Assembly: GCF_029945685.1 (NCBI RefSeq)
Contig: NZ_JAQSDA010000008.1
Coordinates: forward strand, 181,091-245,090
DNA length: 64,000 bases
Reading direction: 5' to 3'
Source: Polaromonas sp.
GTDB lineage: Bacteria; Pseudomonadota; Gammaproteobacteria; Burkholderiales; Burkholderiaceae_C
The position numbers and the translations under genes were made by a program. The notes beneath the pieces were generated by a model. That model had not been told where the DNA came from. It made no database searches and was given only the letters and a program-made list of their open reading frames with translations. Positions 38,409 through 48,229 of the stretch are shown here, piece after piece. Within the stretch, counting starts at the first letter, position 1, and the number at the start of each line of letters is the position of its first letter.

Positions 38409-39149
38409 CTATTTCAAAATAAGTTCTACTAATTGCTCGTCCGCTGGTCTCGGGTAATGCCACTGATCTTTCGGTGCATTTGGCGAATCTTTTGGTGGAC
38501 TAAGTTTTTGCTCTGGACATCGCCAAGTTGGCAGGGCATCTGGGTATTGAATACCCGCCCACCAATGCACAATTTCCGTGTATCGGGCATAGACCGTTCC
38601 TTGCCGGGAAAGTACGGTCTCTTTAACTGTTCGGCTGGGTACCGTAGTTTCCCGCTGACTGATTTCGTAAATGTTCGAATTCGGTGCATCAATTGGCGAG
38701 GCAGTGAACATCAACTTTGGTTCTTTCCATGGATCTTTTGCCATGGGTAAGCCTGCCTTGGGGTTTGGTACCAGCGTATAGGCAACATATGGTCGCCCAG
38801 CTCCATCCGTGCCGTCATATTCGCCTTCCAATGATTCAGCGAATCGAATTTGCGGGTAGTGCCGATTAAGGGTTCCCTTGGCGGCACCCAGATTGCGGAA
38901 TTCGACTCCCACAAATCTCACCCGATCCACCTTCTCCGGCTGAATCAGCACCTTGAGCCCACCCTCGGCAGCACACATCTGCGCATGCTCATTCTTAATC
39001 TGGTAGTACGGCCAGCAATACAAGATTGCCGGGATCGGTAGCAGGGCCCAAAGCACAAAGCGCTGCCGCCAGGTTTTGCCGCGAAATCCAATAATGATGA
39101 ATGCGACTGGGTGCAGCGCTGCAAGTATGTAAAAAAGCAACCAACTCAT
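38409..39149 (-). CDS. Uncharacterised two-TM membrane protein inside the type I secretion cassette
   Basis: I place the start at ATG 39149 (MSWLLFYILAALHPV), which has a ribosome binding site (GGAGAATGG); the longer frame to 39314 crosses a palindromic repeat. The 246-residue protein has two membrane helices (about 3-22 and 29-48), then a soluble domain of about 195 residues with two cysteines (QMCAAEGG, WRCPEQ) and many prolines near the C-terminus. I recognise no family. GC is clearly lower than in the neighbouring genes, which suggests transfer. It sits between hlyD and the RTX gene, 16 bases before the RTX start, so an accessory or immunity role is possible but unproven. Confidence 0.8.
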   Translation of the reverse strand: MSWLLFYILAALHPVAFIIIGFRGKTWRQRFVLWALLPIPAILYCWPYYQIKNEHAQMCAAEGGLKVLIQPEKVDRVRFVGVEFRNLGAAKGTLNRHYPQIRFAESLEGEYDGTDGAGRPYVAYTLVPNPKAGLPMAKDPWKEPKLMFTASPIDAPNSNIYEISQRETTVPSRTVKETVLSRQGTVYARYTEIVHWWAGIQYPDALPTWRCPEQKLSPPKDSPNAPKDQWHYPRPADEQLVELILK

Positions 39150-39294
39150 ACCATTCTCCAAATTTGTACGTTCATCTGCTGGGTCTGCCGCCCGCCCGTT
39201 TGCTGGACTTTGACACGGCAGCCAAGGTCGCCAAGCGGCGTTCGGACACCAAGTAGTTTGGGGCGCTGTGTTTTTGGATGAAATTGGCCTATAG

Positions 39295-39334
39295 CCCTTA
39301 TTGGATTTGCGCAAGCAGCTACCAAATTCATAGC
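39295..39334 (-). repeat. Short palindromic repeat, family A, after hlyD
   Basis: Core GCTACCAAATTCATAGC (39318-39334), followed on the minus strand by TGCTTGCGCAAATCCAATAA and GGGCTATAGG. It lies 24 bases after the hlyD stop. The relic at 29038-29110 is followed by a copy at the same distance. Confidence 0.8.
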
Positions 39335-39357
39335 ATTTTGAGGATTGAACATCCGCC

Positions 39358-40725
39358 TCACCGCTCCCTCCCCGCCTCAGCCGAAACCTTTTGCACCGGG
39401 CTCAACAAATACTCCATGATGGTTCTGCGGCCCTGGTGAATTTCAGCGGCCACCTGCATGCCGGCTTCCAGGCCCTTGCGCTGGCTCGTGTCGCCGTTGA
39501 GGGACTCCAGGTATTGCGTGTCGAGCTTGACCAGCGCCTTGTAGCCCAGCGGGGCTGACTGACCGGGGTTGTTGTTATTGCTGGCTTGCGCGTCGGGCGC
39601 GAGGGTCTGGATGCTGCCTTCGAGCAGGCCGTACTTCTGAAACGGGTAGGCAGCGACCTTGACGCGCACGTGTTGACCTGCCTGCACAAAACCCACGTCT
39701 TCATTTTTTACCTGCACCTCGGCCAGCAGTTGCTCGCCTCTGGGCACGAGGGTGAGCAAGACCATGCCGGGCTGCACCACGGCGCCCTTGCTGGTGGTGG
39801 CCACGTCTTTGACGATGCCGGCTTGCGGTGCTTTCAGCTCGAGCAGGCCGGTTTTGTAGCCCATCTTTTGCGTGTCTTGTTCCAGCTTGGCGAGCTGGCC
39901 CATGGCCTCGGTGCGCTCGATCAACAATTGGCTGCGGAAGGTGCTGGAGAGGCCAGCGATTTTTTTGTCTTGCGCGGTAATTGTGGAGAGCAGCCCTTGC
40001 ACCGTGGCGGCCTGGGCTTTGAGGTCTTGTGACTTTTCGATGGCTTCGCGCTCTTTGTCGTTGCCGGCGATGGGGCTCAAGAAGCCTTCCGCCACCAGCT
40101 TGCTGTGGGCCTTGGCGCTTTGCTCATAGCTGGGCAAAGTGTTCTTGAGCTTGGTGAGCGTTTCCTGGGCTGAGCGCAATTCGTTTTGCGCACGTTCACG
40201 CGTCGCCACCTCCTGCGCAAGTGAATCGGTAAACGCTTGCCGATGGGCGTTGGCCTGGGCCTGCACCTGGGCAATCATTACCGGGTCGTCACCATCCTTG
40301 ATGGCCAGCGGAATACCTGCCAATTCCGAGTCCACACGCCGCAGGGTCAAGCGCTTCAAGGTCAACTCACTGGCCAGGCTGCGGCTGTCGGCGCCGGTCA
40401 TGGTGGGGTCGAGCCGAATTAGCACTTGCCCGGCCTGCACCTGGTCGCCCTCGCGCACCAGAATTTCTGCCACCACACCGGCTTCGGCGGGCTGCACTAT
40501 TTTTGTGTAGCTGACGGGCACCAGCTTGCCATCGGCCACGGCCACCACGTCCACCGTGGCGAAGATGGCCCAGGCCAGCAGGATGGTGAAAAGCCCGCCG
40601 ACGAGATACAAGATCAGCCGTGGCAGCTTGGGCATGGGGCTTTCCTGAATGGCCAGCAGGCCGGGGGAGAACTCTGCGGCGTCGGGTAACAGGCGCTTGG
40701 TCAAGGTTTGGGACAAGCTACTCAT
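39358..40725 (-). CDS. hlyD: HlyD-family type I secretion membrane fusion protein
   Basis: The 455-residue protein has one membrane helix (about 33-54), then the beta-barrel and lipoyl parts VAVADGKLVP and GVVAEILVREGDQVQAGQVL, a long coiled coil (about 110-290), the returning lipoyl part LKAPQAGIVKDVATTSKGAV, and a C-terminal barrel (LLAEVQVKNEDVGFVQAGQH). It links the inner-membrane ABC exporter to an outer-membrane TolC channel. The start overlaps the ABC transporter stop by four bases (ATGA). No tolC gene is in the window, so an outer-membrane partner must be encoded elsewhere. Confidence 0.95.
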   Translation of the reverse strand: MSSLSQTLTKRLLPDAAEFSPGLLAIQESPMPKLPRLILYLVGGLFTILLAWAIFATVDVVAVADGKLVPVSYTKIVQPAEAGVVAEILVREGDQVQAGQVLIRLDPTMTGADSRSLASELTLKRLTLRRVDSELAGIPLAIKDGDDPVMIAQVQAQANAHRQAFTDSLAQEVATRERAQNELRSAQETLTKLKNTLPSYEQSAKAHSKLVAEGFLSPIAGNDKEREAIEKSQDLKAQAATVQGLLSTITAQDKKIAGLSSTFRSQLLIERTEAMGQLAKLEQDTQKMGYKTGLLELKAPQAGIVKDVATTSKGAVVQPGMVLLTLVPRGEQLLAEVQVKNEDVGFVQAGQHVRVKVAAYPFQKYGLLEGSIQTLAPDAQASNNNNPGQSAPLGYKALVKLDTQYLESLNGDTSQRKGLEAGMQVAAEIHQGRRTIMEYLLSPVQKVSAEAGRER

Positions 40726-42902
40726 GCGACCGCCTTTGCTTGAACGACTTTCTTGAGGTGCCCACCACCAATGACGAATATCTCGTCAACCTGCAGCGTC
40801 TTGGGTAGGGCGTGCGTCACAAACAACATGCTGACCTTGCCGCGCAAGGCGTTGACGGTGGTGGCAAAGGCATTGGCGGTTTGTGCATCCAGCGCGCTGG
40901 TGGCTTCGTCAAAAATCAGCACCTTGGGTTTTTTGAGCAGGGCACGCGCAATGGCCAGGCGCTGCTTTTGCCCGCCTGACAGGCCGGCACCACGCTCGCC
41001 GATTTCGGTTTGATAACCCTGGGGCAGGGTCTGGATGGCGTCGTGGATTTCAGCCATCTGGCAGGCCTGCACCACTTGCTCAAAACTGGCATGGGGGTTG
41101 GCCATGAGCAGGTTGTCGTACACAGTGCCGCTGAACAGCACCGTCTCCTGCGGCACCACGCCAAAGTTGGCGCGCAGCTCGTTGGCGCTCAGGTGCAGGA
41201 TGTCGATGCCATCGACCTTGATCTGCCCTTCGGTCGGGCGGTAAAAGCCCTGCAGAAGTTTGGTAAGCGTGGATTTGCCCGTGCCGCTGGGCCCCATGAT
41301 GGCCACCGTCTGGCCGGGCTCTATGGTGAGGTTGACGTTTTTGTACAGCAGCGGTAGATCAGGCGCATAACGAAAGCCGATATCTATGAGCTCAATCTCA
41401 CCCCTGGCATCGCCCTTTCTGGTGGGGGCCAGCCGGTAGGGCTCCGTCGGCACGTTCATCAAGTCGCCCAGCCTGTCCACTGCCAGGCTGGCTTGCTGGA
41501 ACTGCTGCCACAGGCCGACCATGCGCAGCATGGGCTGGCTGAGCTTGCCGGCAAACATCTGGAACGCCACCAGCATGCCGATGGTGAACACAGTGCCCGT
41601 GCCCGCGGCCAGGGCGATGGTGTCGGGGTGCATCACAATCCACGCGCCTATGACCAGAATCAGCAACGTCATCATCTGCTCCAGCGTGTTGGCAATCACG
41701 TTGTAGGTGTTGGCGATCTGTTTGGTCTGAAAGCCCGACTGCAGGTAGGTGGCCAGGTAGCCGTCATAGCGGGTTTGCAGCTGCGGCTCAAACTGCAGGC
41801 TTTTGACGGTTTCCAGCCCGGCGATGTATTCGGTCAGGAAGGCCTGGTTGCGCGCCCCCAGCATGAACTGCTGGTTCAGGCGCGTCTGGAAAACGGGCGC
41901 CACCAGAAATGACAACAAGGCAATGACAGACAGAATGCCCAGCACGATGAGCGTAAGCGTGACCGAGTAATAGAACATGACGCCCATACAGATCAGCAAG
42001 AACGGAACATCCAGAATGATGGTCACCGCGGCCGAGGCTAGGAACTCGCGTATGGTCTCTACCCCATGCAGCCGGGCTGCAATGACGCCGGTGGGCCGGT
42101 TCTGAAAATATTTGGGGGGCAGGCGAAACAGGTGCTGAAACACTGCCGCGCCCAGCACGGCGTCAACCCTGTTGCCGGTGTGCAGGATGGCGTACTGGCG
42201 CACCCAGGTGAGCAGCGCGGTGAACAGCATGAACACCGCCATGCCGATGCCCAACGCGATCAGCGTGCTTTCGGTGCGGTGCACCACCACCTTGTCGATG
42301 ATGGCCTGCGTGAACAGCGGCAAGCCCAGCGCAAGAAGCTGCAGCACCAGGCTGGCGCCCAGTACTTCATGCCAGACCTTGCGGTGTTTGAGCAGTTCAG
42401 GCACAAACCAGCGAAACCCGAAGGAAGAACCCACACCGGCCGCAGAATCCGGGTCGCGCACGGCCTCGTCTTCCGGGTAAAGGAGCACGGCCTGCCCGTT
42501 CAAGGTTGGCTCGAAGTCGGCCCTTGAGCTGGTGACGGGCGAGTTAGTGTTGGCGGGCAACCAGACAACCTGTTCGTCACTTACGGCGATCACAATGCCC
42601 AGTGTCGGAACGAGGGGAATGACGTCCTCAGGACCTTCGGGCGCCGCTGCAGGGTCACCCTCTGCACGCTTGCTGGAAAGCTCCACCAGCAGGGGCAAAG
42701 GCAATTGAGCCAGTGCTTGGGGCTCCATGACGCGCAACTGCGCCTTGAACCCCAAACCCCGCGCCGCGCGAACCAGACCCGATTCGTCATACGGCGGTGG
42801 AAACTGCTGCAACAGCAATTGCGCGTCAAATGGTCGGCGATGCACCGCACACATCGTTTGCAGCGCCCACACAAAATCCGCTTGTGCATATTCTTTTTGC
42901 AT
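40722..42902 (-). CDS. Type I secretion ABC transporter (HlyB/LapB type) with degenerate C39 domain
   Basis: I chose ATG 42902 (MQKEYAQADF), which has a ribosome binding site (AGGGAG) and gives the usual 726 residues; the open frame extends to 43139 without similarity. Residues about 1-140 form a C39-like domain that lacks the catalytic Cys at the expected place (ADFVWAL in place of a D-C-G motif), as in HlyB, where it binds unfolded substrate instead of cutting it. A six-helix membrane domain (about 225-500) and an ATPase follow, with Walker A GPSGTGKST near 537-545, LSGGQKQRLAIARAL and IFDEATSALD. Partner of the HlyD protein just downstream; exports the RTX protein. Confidence 0.94.
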   Translation of the reverse strand: MQKEYAQADFVWALQTMCAVHRRPFDAQLLLQQFPPPYDESGLVRAARGLGFKAQLRVMEPQALAQLPLPLLVELSSKRAEGDPAAAPEGPEDVIPLVPTLGIVIAVSDEQVVWLPANTNSPVTSSRADFEPTLNGQAVLLYPEDEAVRDPDSAAGVGSSFGFRWFVPELLKHRKVWHEVLGASLVLQLLALGLPLFTQAIIDKVVVHRTESTLIALGIGMAVFMLFTALLTWVRQYAILHTGNRVDAVLGAAVFQHLFRLPPKYFQNRPTGVIAARLHGVETIREFLASAAVTIILDVPFLLICMGVMFYYSVTLTLIVLGILSVIALLSFLVAPVFQTRLNQQFMLGARNQAFLTEYIAGLETVKSLQFEPQLQTRYDGYLATYLQSGFQTKQIANTYNVIANTLEQMMTLLILVIGAWIVMHPDTIALAAGTGTVFTIGMLVAFQMFAGKLSQPMLRMVGLWQQFQQASLAVDRLGDLMNVPTEPYRLAPTRKGDARGEIELIDIGFRYAPDLPLLYKNVNLTIEPGQTVAIMGPSGTGKSTLTKLLQGFYRPTEGQIKVDGIDILHLSANELRANFGVVPQETVLFSGTVYDNLLMANPHASFEQVVQACQMAEIHDAIQTLPQGYQTEIGERGAGLSGGQKQRLAIARALLKKPKVLIFDEATSALDAQTANAFATTVNALRGKVSMLFVTHALPKTLQVDEIFVIGGGHLKKVVQAKAVA

Positions 42903-43020
42903 GGCTCCCTTACCCGCAAGCTGGTTGCGGGCCCTCCCTCTAGTCGTATATGGCAGAGCACACGGTTGAAACATCTCGAAACACCGGTGATGATCAACGA
43001 AGAGGGAAGCCATACAACAC

Positions 43021-43047
43021 CTACCCCTGTCAATGTTGACAGGGTAG
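43021..43047. promoter_or_regulatory. Strong palindrome of CTG-N10-CAG type upstream of the type I secretion operon
   Basis: CCTGTCAA-TG-TTGACAGG (43026-43043), extended by CTACC and GTAG flanks, lies 124-141 bases upstream of the exporter start. There is no T-run, so a terminator is unlikely. The CTG-N10-CAG pattern fits both LuxR-type quorum-sensing boxes and LexA boxes; the interior TCAATGTTGA does not have the alternating TA of classical LexA sites. Confidence 0.5.
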
Positions 43048-43176
43048 GAGTCAAAACAAGGGTAAATACTTGAAGGATCTGGCTGCGGCGCCAGATTGAT
43101 GGCGTGCCAACAAAGTTCGGGGTGCAGCCAGACCTGCACGAGATGTCAAAACACAGGCAGCCCTGAAGACGGCAAC

Positions 43177-43213
43177 AAAAAAGCCCCGTAAACACTGGGC
43201 TTACGGGGCTTTT
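43177..43213 (-). terminator. Rho-independent terminator after tRNA-Ser
   Basis: Thirteen-base perfect arms AAAAGCCCCGTAA (43179-43191) and TTACGGGGCTTTT (43201-43213), followed on the minus strand by a T-run. It lies 35 bases after the 3' end of the tRNA gene. It could also work on the plus strand. Confidence 0.88.
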
Positions 43214-43247
43214 GGGGGTCTATGTTGGACTACATGAAACCGGTTCT

Positions 43248-43335
<88 letters not shown>

Positions 43336-43372
43336 TAAATCGAGCCGCTATTCTAACAGCCCCATCTAACAA

Positions 43373-43464
43373 GCCCCCACGGTCGCTCACTTCGTGTAGC
43401 TCCCTGCCCCCCGAGGGGGCCGCTGCGCCTGCGGTCCGGCTAAGCCGGCCCCGCGGCCCCTGCT
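43373..43464 (+). repeat. 90-bp GC-rich repeat, family B, forward copy
   Basis: It begins GCCCCCACGGTCGCTCACTT, contains CTGCCCCCCGAGGGGGCC, and ends CCGGCCCCGCGGCCCCTGC. It fills most of the gap between tRNA-Ser and serS and is the closest match to the copy at 9015-9105. Confidence 0.88.
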
Positions 43465-43485
43465 GAGCCAGAACCCCTCAGCTCG

Positions 43486-44874
<1,389 letters not shown>

Positions 44875-45816
44875 TCAGTTCAGGCTGGCCGGGTCGAGGT
44901 TGGCGCCGCAGATGATCAGGCAGACTTTTTCGTCCGGCCGCGGCACCCAGGCGCCACTGTGCAGCGCCGCCAGCGGCAAGGCGGCGGCAGGCTCCACGGC
45001 GAGCTTGAGTTCTTTCCACAGCCACAGCTGGGCGCTGCGAATGGCTTCGTCGCCAAGCAGCAGTGCATCACGCACATGCGCCTGGGTGGCTGCCCAGGCC
45101 AGGTCGCCAATGCGTTTGGCGCCCAGCGAATCGGCGGCGATGCCGCTGACGGCCACATCGACCGGCCGACCGGCCTCGCGCGCCCGGAACAGCGTGGGCG
45201 CGAGTTCGGGCTCCAGCGCAACCACGCGCGTGCGCTGCTCGAACCAGCTGGCGATGCCGGCAATCAGGCCGCCGCCGCCGACGCTGACCAGCACGGCATC
45301 GGGCAGGCCGGCCTGCTGCTCGATCTCCAGCGCCAGCGTGCCGGCGCCGACCACCACTTCGCTCTGGTCGTAGGCATGGGTCAGCAGTGCGCCGGTTTGC
45401 TGCTGGCGCGCCAGGCAGGCCTGCAGCGCTTCCGAGTACGCCGCGCCGGTGACGACGACCTCGGCACCCAGTGCAGCGAGTTTGGCGCGCTTGGCCGGGC
45501 TGGACACTTCGGGCACAAACACCTCGCAGCGCACACCGAGTTCACGTGCGGCGGCCGCGGCGGCAATGCCGGCGTTGCCGCCCGAGGCCACAATCACGCC
45601 ACTCGCCGGAATGGGGTTGGACAGCAGGCGGTTGAGCATGCCGCGCGCCTTGAAGCTGCCGCCGGTCTGCAGCTGCTCGAGCTTGAGCCAGACTTCGGCG
45701 CAGTCCACACCGAGCGCCTTGCCGGGCAGCTTCCATAACGGGGTTTGACGAATAAAGTGGCTGTAGCCCTCATGGAAGCTGCGCTGGCAGCTCTCAATTT
45801 GATAGCGATAGGACAT
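44875..45816 (-). CDS. PLP-dependent threonine/serine dehydratase-type enzyme (fold type II)
   Basis: From ATG 45816 (MSYRYQIESC) the protein is 313 residues. The cofactor lysine is K56 in GGSFKARGM. The phosphate/substrate loop is S78-G-G-N-A-G. The glycine loop VSVGGGGLIAGIA and a C-terminal ICGANLDPASLN complete the fold. It has no ACT regulatory domain, so it is the short catabolic-type threonine/serine dehydratase or a related racemase or hydroxyaspartate lyase. The substrate cannot be decided. It starts eight bases after the ispH stop. Confidence 0.88.
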   Translation of the reverse strand: MSYRYQIESCQRSFHEGYSHFIRQTPLWKLPGKALGVDCAEVWLKLEQLQTGGSFKARGMLNRLLSNPIPASGVIVASGGNAGIAAAAAARELGVRCEVFVPEVSSPAKRAKLAALGAEVVVTGAAYSEALQACLARQQQTGALLTHAYDQSEVVVGAGTLALEIEQQAGLPDAVLVSVGGGGLIAGIASWFEQRTRVVALEPELAPTLFRAREAGRPVDVAVSGIAADSLGAKRIGDLAWAATQAHVRDALLLGDEAIRSAQLWLWKELKLAVEPAAALPLAALHSGAWVPRPDEKVCLIICGANLDPASLN

Positions 45817-45823
45817 GTCGGGC

Positions 45824-46909
45824 CTAGGACTCGGCATGCAAATCACTGCCGATGGCGTCCAGCGCGGAGCCATGCAGCTTGAGCCCCTTGGGCAGCGGAA
45901 ACTTGATGGTTTCTTCAATGCCCGTCATCTTGCGCACCGACACGGCGCCCAGCGCCTTGATGCGGTCTATCACCTGCTTGACCAGGATCTCGGGCGCCGA
46001 CGCGCCGGCAGTCAGACCGACGCGGCTTTTGCCCTCGAACCATTCGGGCTTGAGCTCGGTGGCGTCGTCCACCATGTAGGCCTCGGTGCCAAGCTTGACG
46101 GCCAGCTCGCGCAGGCGGTTGCTGTTGGAGCTGGTCGGGCTGCCGACCACGATCAGGATGTCGACCTGCGGGCTCATGATCTTGACGGCGTCCTGCCGGT
46201 TCTGCGTGGCGTAACAGATGTCCTGCTGCTTGGGCGAGCGCACGTTGGGAAAACGCGCCTTCACGGCGGCGCTGATCTCGGCGGCGTCGTCCACACTCAG
46301 CGTGGTCTGCGTCACCACGGCAAGTTTTTCGGTCTGCGCGGGCTGGATGCGTGCCACATCGGCCACGTCTTCCACCAGATGGATGCCGCTGTCGAGCTGG
46401 CCCATGGTGCCTTCGACCTCGGGGTGGCCCTTGTGGCCGATCATGATGAACTCGTAACCTTCCTTGTTGAGCTTGGCCACCTCGACGTGCACCTTGGTCA
46501 CCAGCGGACAGGTGGCGTCAAAGATGCGAAAGCCGCGCGCTTCGGCCTCGCGCTCGGTGGCCTTGCTGACGCCGTGGGCGCTGAACACCAGCGTGGCGCC
46601 GGCGGGCACATCGTCCAGGTCTTCAATGAAGATCGCGCCTTTGTCCTTGAGCTCGTTGACCACGTACGTGTTGTGCACGATTTCATGGCGCACATAAATC
46701 GGCGCGCCGAACTTGCCAAGCGCTCGTTCGACGATTTCAATTGCGCGGTCCACGCCGGCGCAGAAGCCGCGCGGCTCGGCGAGGATGATTTCCTGGGGTG
46801 AGTTCTTGGCCCCCACGCTTGTCGCTTCGCGTACTGCGCTGCCCCCCGAGGGGGCTAATTTTCCTAGGGGCGGCCCGTCGGAAAATTGTTGCGTGCCTTT
46901 GCTGGTCAT
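45824..46909 (-). CDS. ispH: 4-hydroxy-3-methylbut-2-enyl diphosphate reductase IspH, N-terminally extended by a repeat
   Basis: The protein is 361 residues from ATG 46909. The IspH core starts at about residue 41 ([20 protein letters not shown]), with the iron-sulfur cysteines at C50, DATCPLV and [11 protein letters not shown]. It makes IPP and DMAPP in the last step of the MEP pathway. Residues about 12-35 ([20 protein letters not shown] and flank) come from an in-frame copy of the 90-bp repeat. The ATG overlaps the fkpB stop by four bases. An in-frame GTG at 46816 (codon 32) inside the repeat is an alternative start close to the usual family start. Confidence 0.95.
   Translation of the reverse strand: MTSKGTQQFSDGPPLGKLAPSGGSAVREATSVGAKNSPQEIILAEPRGFCAGVDRAIEIVERALGKFGAPIYVRHEIVHNTYVVNELKDKGAIFIEDLDDVPAGATLVFSAHGVSKATEREAEARGFRIFDATCPLVTKVHVEVAKLNKEGYEFIMIGHKGHPEVEGTMGQLDSGIHLVEDVADVARIQPAQTEKLAVVTQTTLSVDDAAEISAAVKARFPNVRSPKQQDICYATQNRQDAVKIMSPQVDILIVVGSPTSSNSNRLRELAVKLGTEAYMVDDATELKPEWFEGKSRVGLTAGASAPEILVKQVIDRIKALGAVSVRKMTGIEETIKFPLPKGLKLHGSALDAIGSDLHAES
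46809..46875 (+). repeat. 90-bp GC-rich repeat, family B, truncated copy at the 5' end of ispH
   Basis: GGCCCCCACGCTTGTCGCTT and the core CTGCCCCCCGAGGGGGC are clear; the right half is replaced by a diverged sequence (TAATTTTCCTAGGGGCGG). It is in frame in ispH on the minus strand and encodes the same peptide frame as the copy in the RpfE-like gene. Confidence 0.8.
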
Positions 46910-47394
46910 AAAACACCAATCAACTGGACTTCAAACACCACCGGCTGGCCGGCCAGCGGGTGATTGAAGTCGAACTGCACCGCGTCGCCTTCCGCCTTGA
47001 CCTGCTGCACCGCGCCGGCGTATTGGCCCATGCCGTCGGGCGTGGGGAACTGCACCACATCACCGACCTTGTACTGCTCGTGCGGGTCGCCCAGCTCATT
47101 GAGCAGCTTGCGCGCCACCCACTGCACCAGCTCGGGGTTGCGCTCGCCGAAAGCCTCGCCGGCGGCCAGCTCGAAGCGGGTGCGCGTGCCTTCTGGCAGG
47201 CCCAGCAGGCGCTGCTCGATGGCGGGGGACAGCTCGCCGGTGCCCAGACTCAGGGTGGCCGGCTTGCCCTCGAAGGTATTGATGATGTCGGCGCCTGCTT
47301 GTCCGTCCCTGGACGGCCCGGCCATGCGGTAGTGCAGGGTCAGGAAAGAACCGGGCTGAACGACGGGGGGAGCGGATGTTTCCACGGTGGACAT
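46906..47394 (-). CDS. fkpB: FKBP-type peptidyl-prolyl isomerase, SlpA/FkpB type
   Basis: The 162-residue protein has the short FKBP domain with inserted flap: [48 protein letters not shown], and the C-terminal [20 protein letters not shown]. This is the SlpA/FkpB subgroup, a cytoplasmic folding helper. Pairing of fkpB with ispH is conserved in proteobacteria and here they overlap by four bases. It is divergent from radC, with about 160 bases between the starts. Confidence 0.94.
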   Translation of the reverse strand: MSTVETSAPPVVQPGSFLTLHYRMAGPSRDGQAGADIINTFEGKPATLSLGTGELSPAIEQRLLGLPEGTRTRFELAAGEAFGERNPELVQWVARKLLNELGDPHEQYKVGDVVQFPTPDGMGQYAGAVQQVKAEGDAVQFDFNHPLAGQPVVFEVQLIGVL

Positions 47395-47554
47395 AGGACT
47401 TTCGGGGGCCGGCCCGGCGGGCCGCCAACTGTTTGTAAACTGCCCCTATTGTAGAAAGTGCCGACCAGGCAGAAAAAAACACCCCGGTTTACCCCTGCTA
47501 CCGCCCTGCCAGCCCGCCCCGGTGCTGTTCGTCAACCCACCAAAAAGCCTCGCC

Positions 47555-48229
47555 ATGCTTCTGAAAGACCTGCCCGAGGACGCCCGCCCCCGCGAAAAGC
47601 TGCTGGCCCGAGGCCCCGGCGCGCTCAGCGATGCCGAGCTGCTGGCCCTGTTGCTGCGCAGCGGCATTCCCGGCAAAAACGCGCTGCAGATGGGCCAGGA
47701 GTTGGTGGACACTTTCGGCGGCGTGGCCGGCCTGCTGCACACCGGGCACAAAGCCCTGGGCAGCATCAAGGGCCTGGGGCCGGCCAAACGCGCCGAACTG
47801 GTGGCGGTGCTGGAACTGGCGCGCCGCGCGCTGGCGCAGGAGCTGCAGGACAAGCCGCTGTTTTCCACGCCGCAAGCCGTGCGCGACTACCTGCAGCTGC
47901 AGCTGGGCAGCCGGCCGCATGAAATTTTTGCGGTGCTGTTTCTTGACAGCCAGCACCGGCTGATTGCGCTGGAAGAGCTGTTTCGCGGCACGCTGACGCA
48001 AACCAGCGTCTACCCGCGCGAGGTGGTGGTGCGGGCGCTGGCCCTGCACGCCGGCAGCGTGGTGCTGGCGCACAACCACCCGAGCGGTGAAGCCCGGCCC
48101 TCGCGTGCCGACGAGGCGCTGACACAGACGCTGAAGGCCGCGCTGGCCCTGGTGGACGTGCGGGTGCTGGACCATTTTGTCGTGACCAGCACGCAGGCGG
48201 TCTCGATGGCGGAACGGGGTCTGCTCTGA
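47555..48229 (+). CDS. radC: RadC/JAB-domain protein
   Basis: From ATG 47555 ([20 protein letters not shown]) it has 224 residues, the usual length; the frame is open from 47387 without similarity. It has an N-terminal helix-hairpin-helix part ([20 protein letters not shown]) and the JAMM metalloprotease-like motif H-N-H-P-S-G-x5-S-x2-D ([18 protein letters not shown]). The function of RadC is not settled; it is no longer thought to be a simple repair protein. The stop overlaps the smr start (TGATG). Confidence 0.95.
   Translation: MLLKDLPEDARPREKLLARGPGALSDAELLALLLRSGIPGKNALQMGQELVDTFGGVAGLLHTGHKALGSIKGLGPAKRAELVAVLELARRALAQELQDKPLFSTPQAVRDYLQLQLGSRPHEIFAVLFLDSQHRLIALEELFRGTLTQTSVYPREVVVRALALHAGSVVLAHNHPSGEARPSRADEALTQTLKAALALVDVRVLDHFVVTSTQAVSMAERGLL

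Noticed and set aside
42903..43139. N-terminal extension of the ABC exporter
   Set aside because: ATG 42902 has a good RBS and gives the standard length. The extension crosses the regulatory palindrome.
45797..45812. Possible family A core near the start of the PLP dehydratase gene
   Set aside because: Only one arm (GATAGC) matches and no tail is found.
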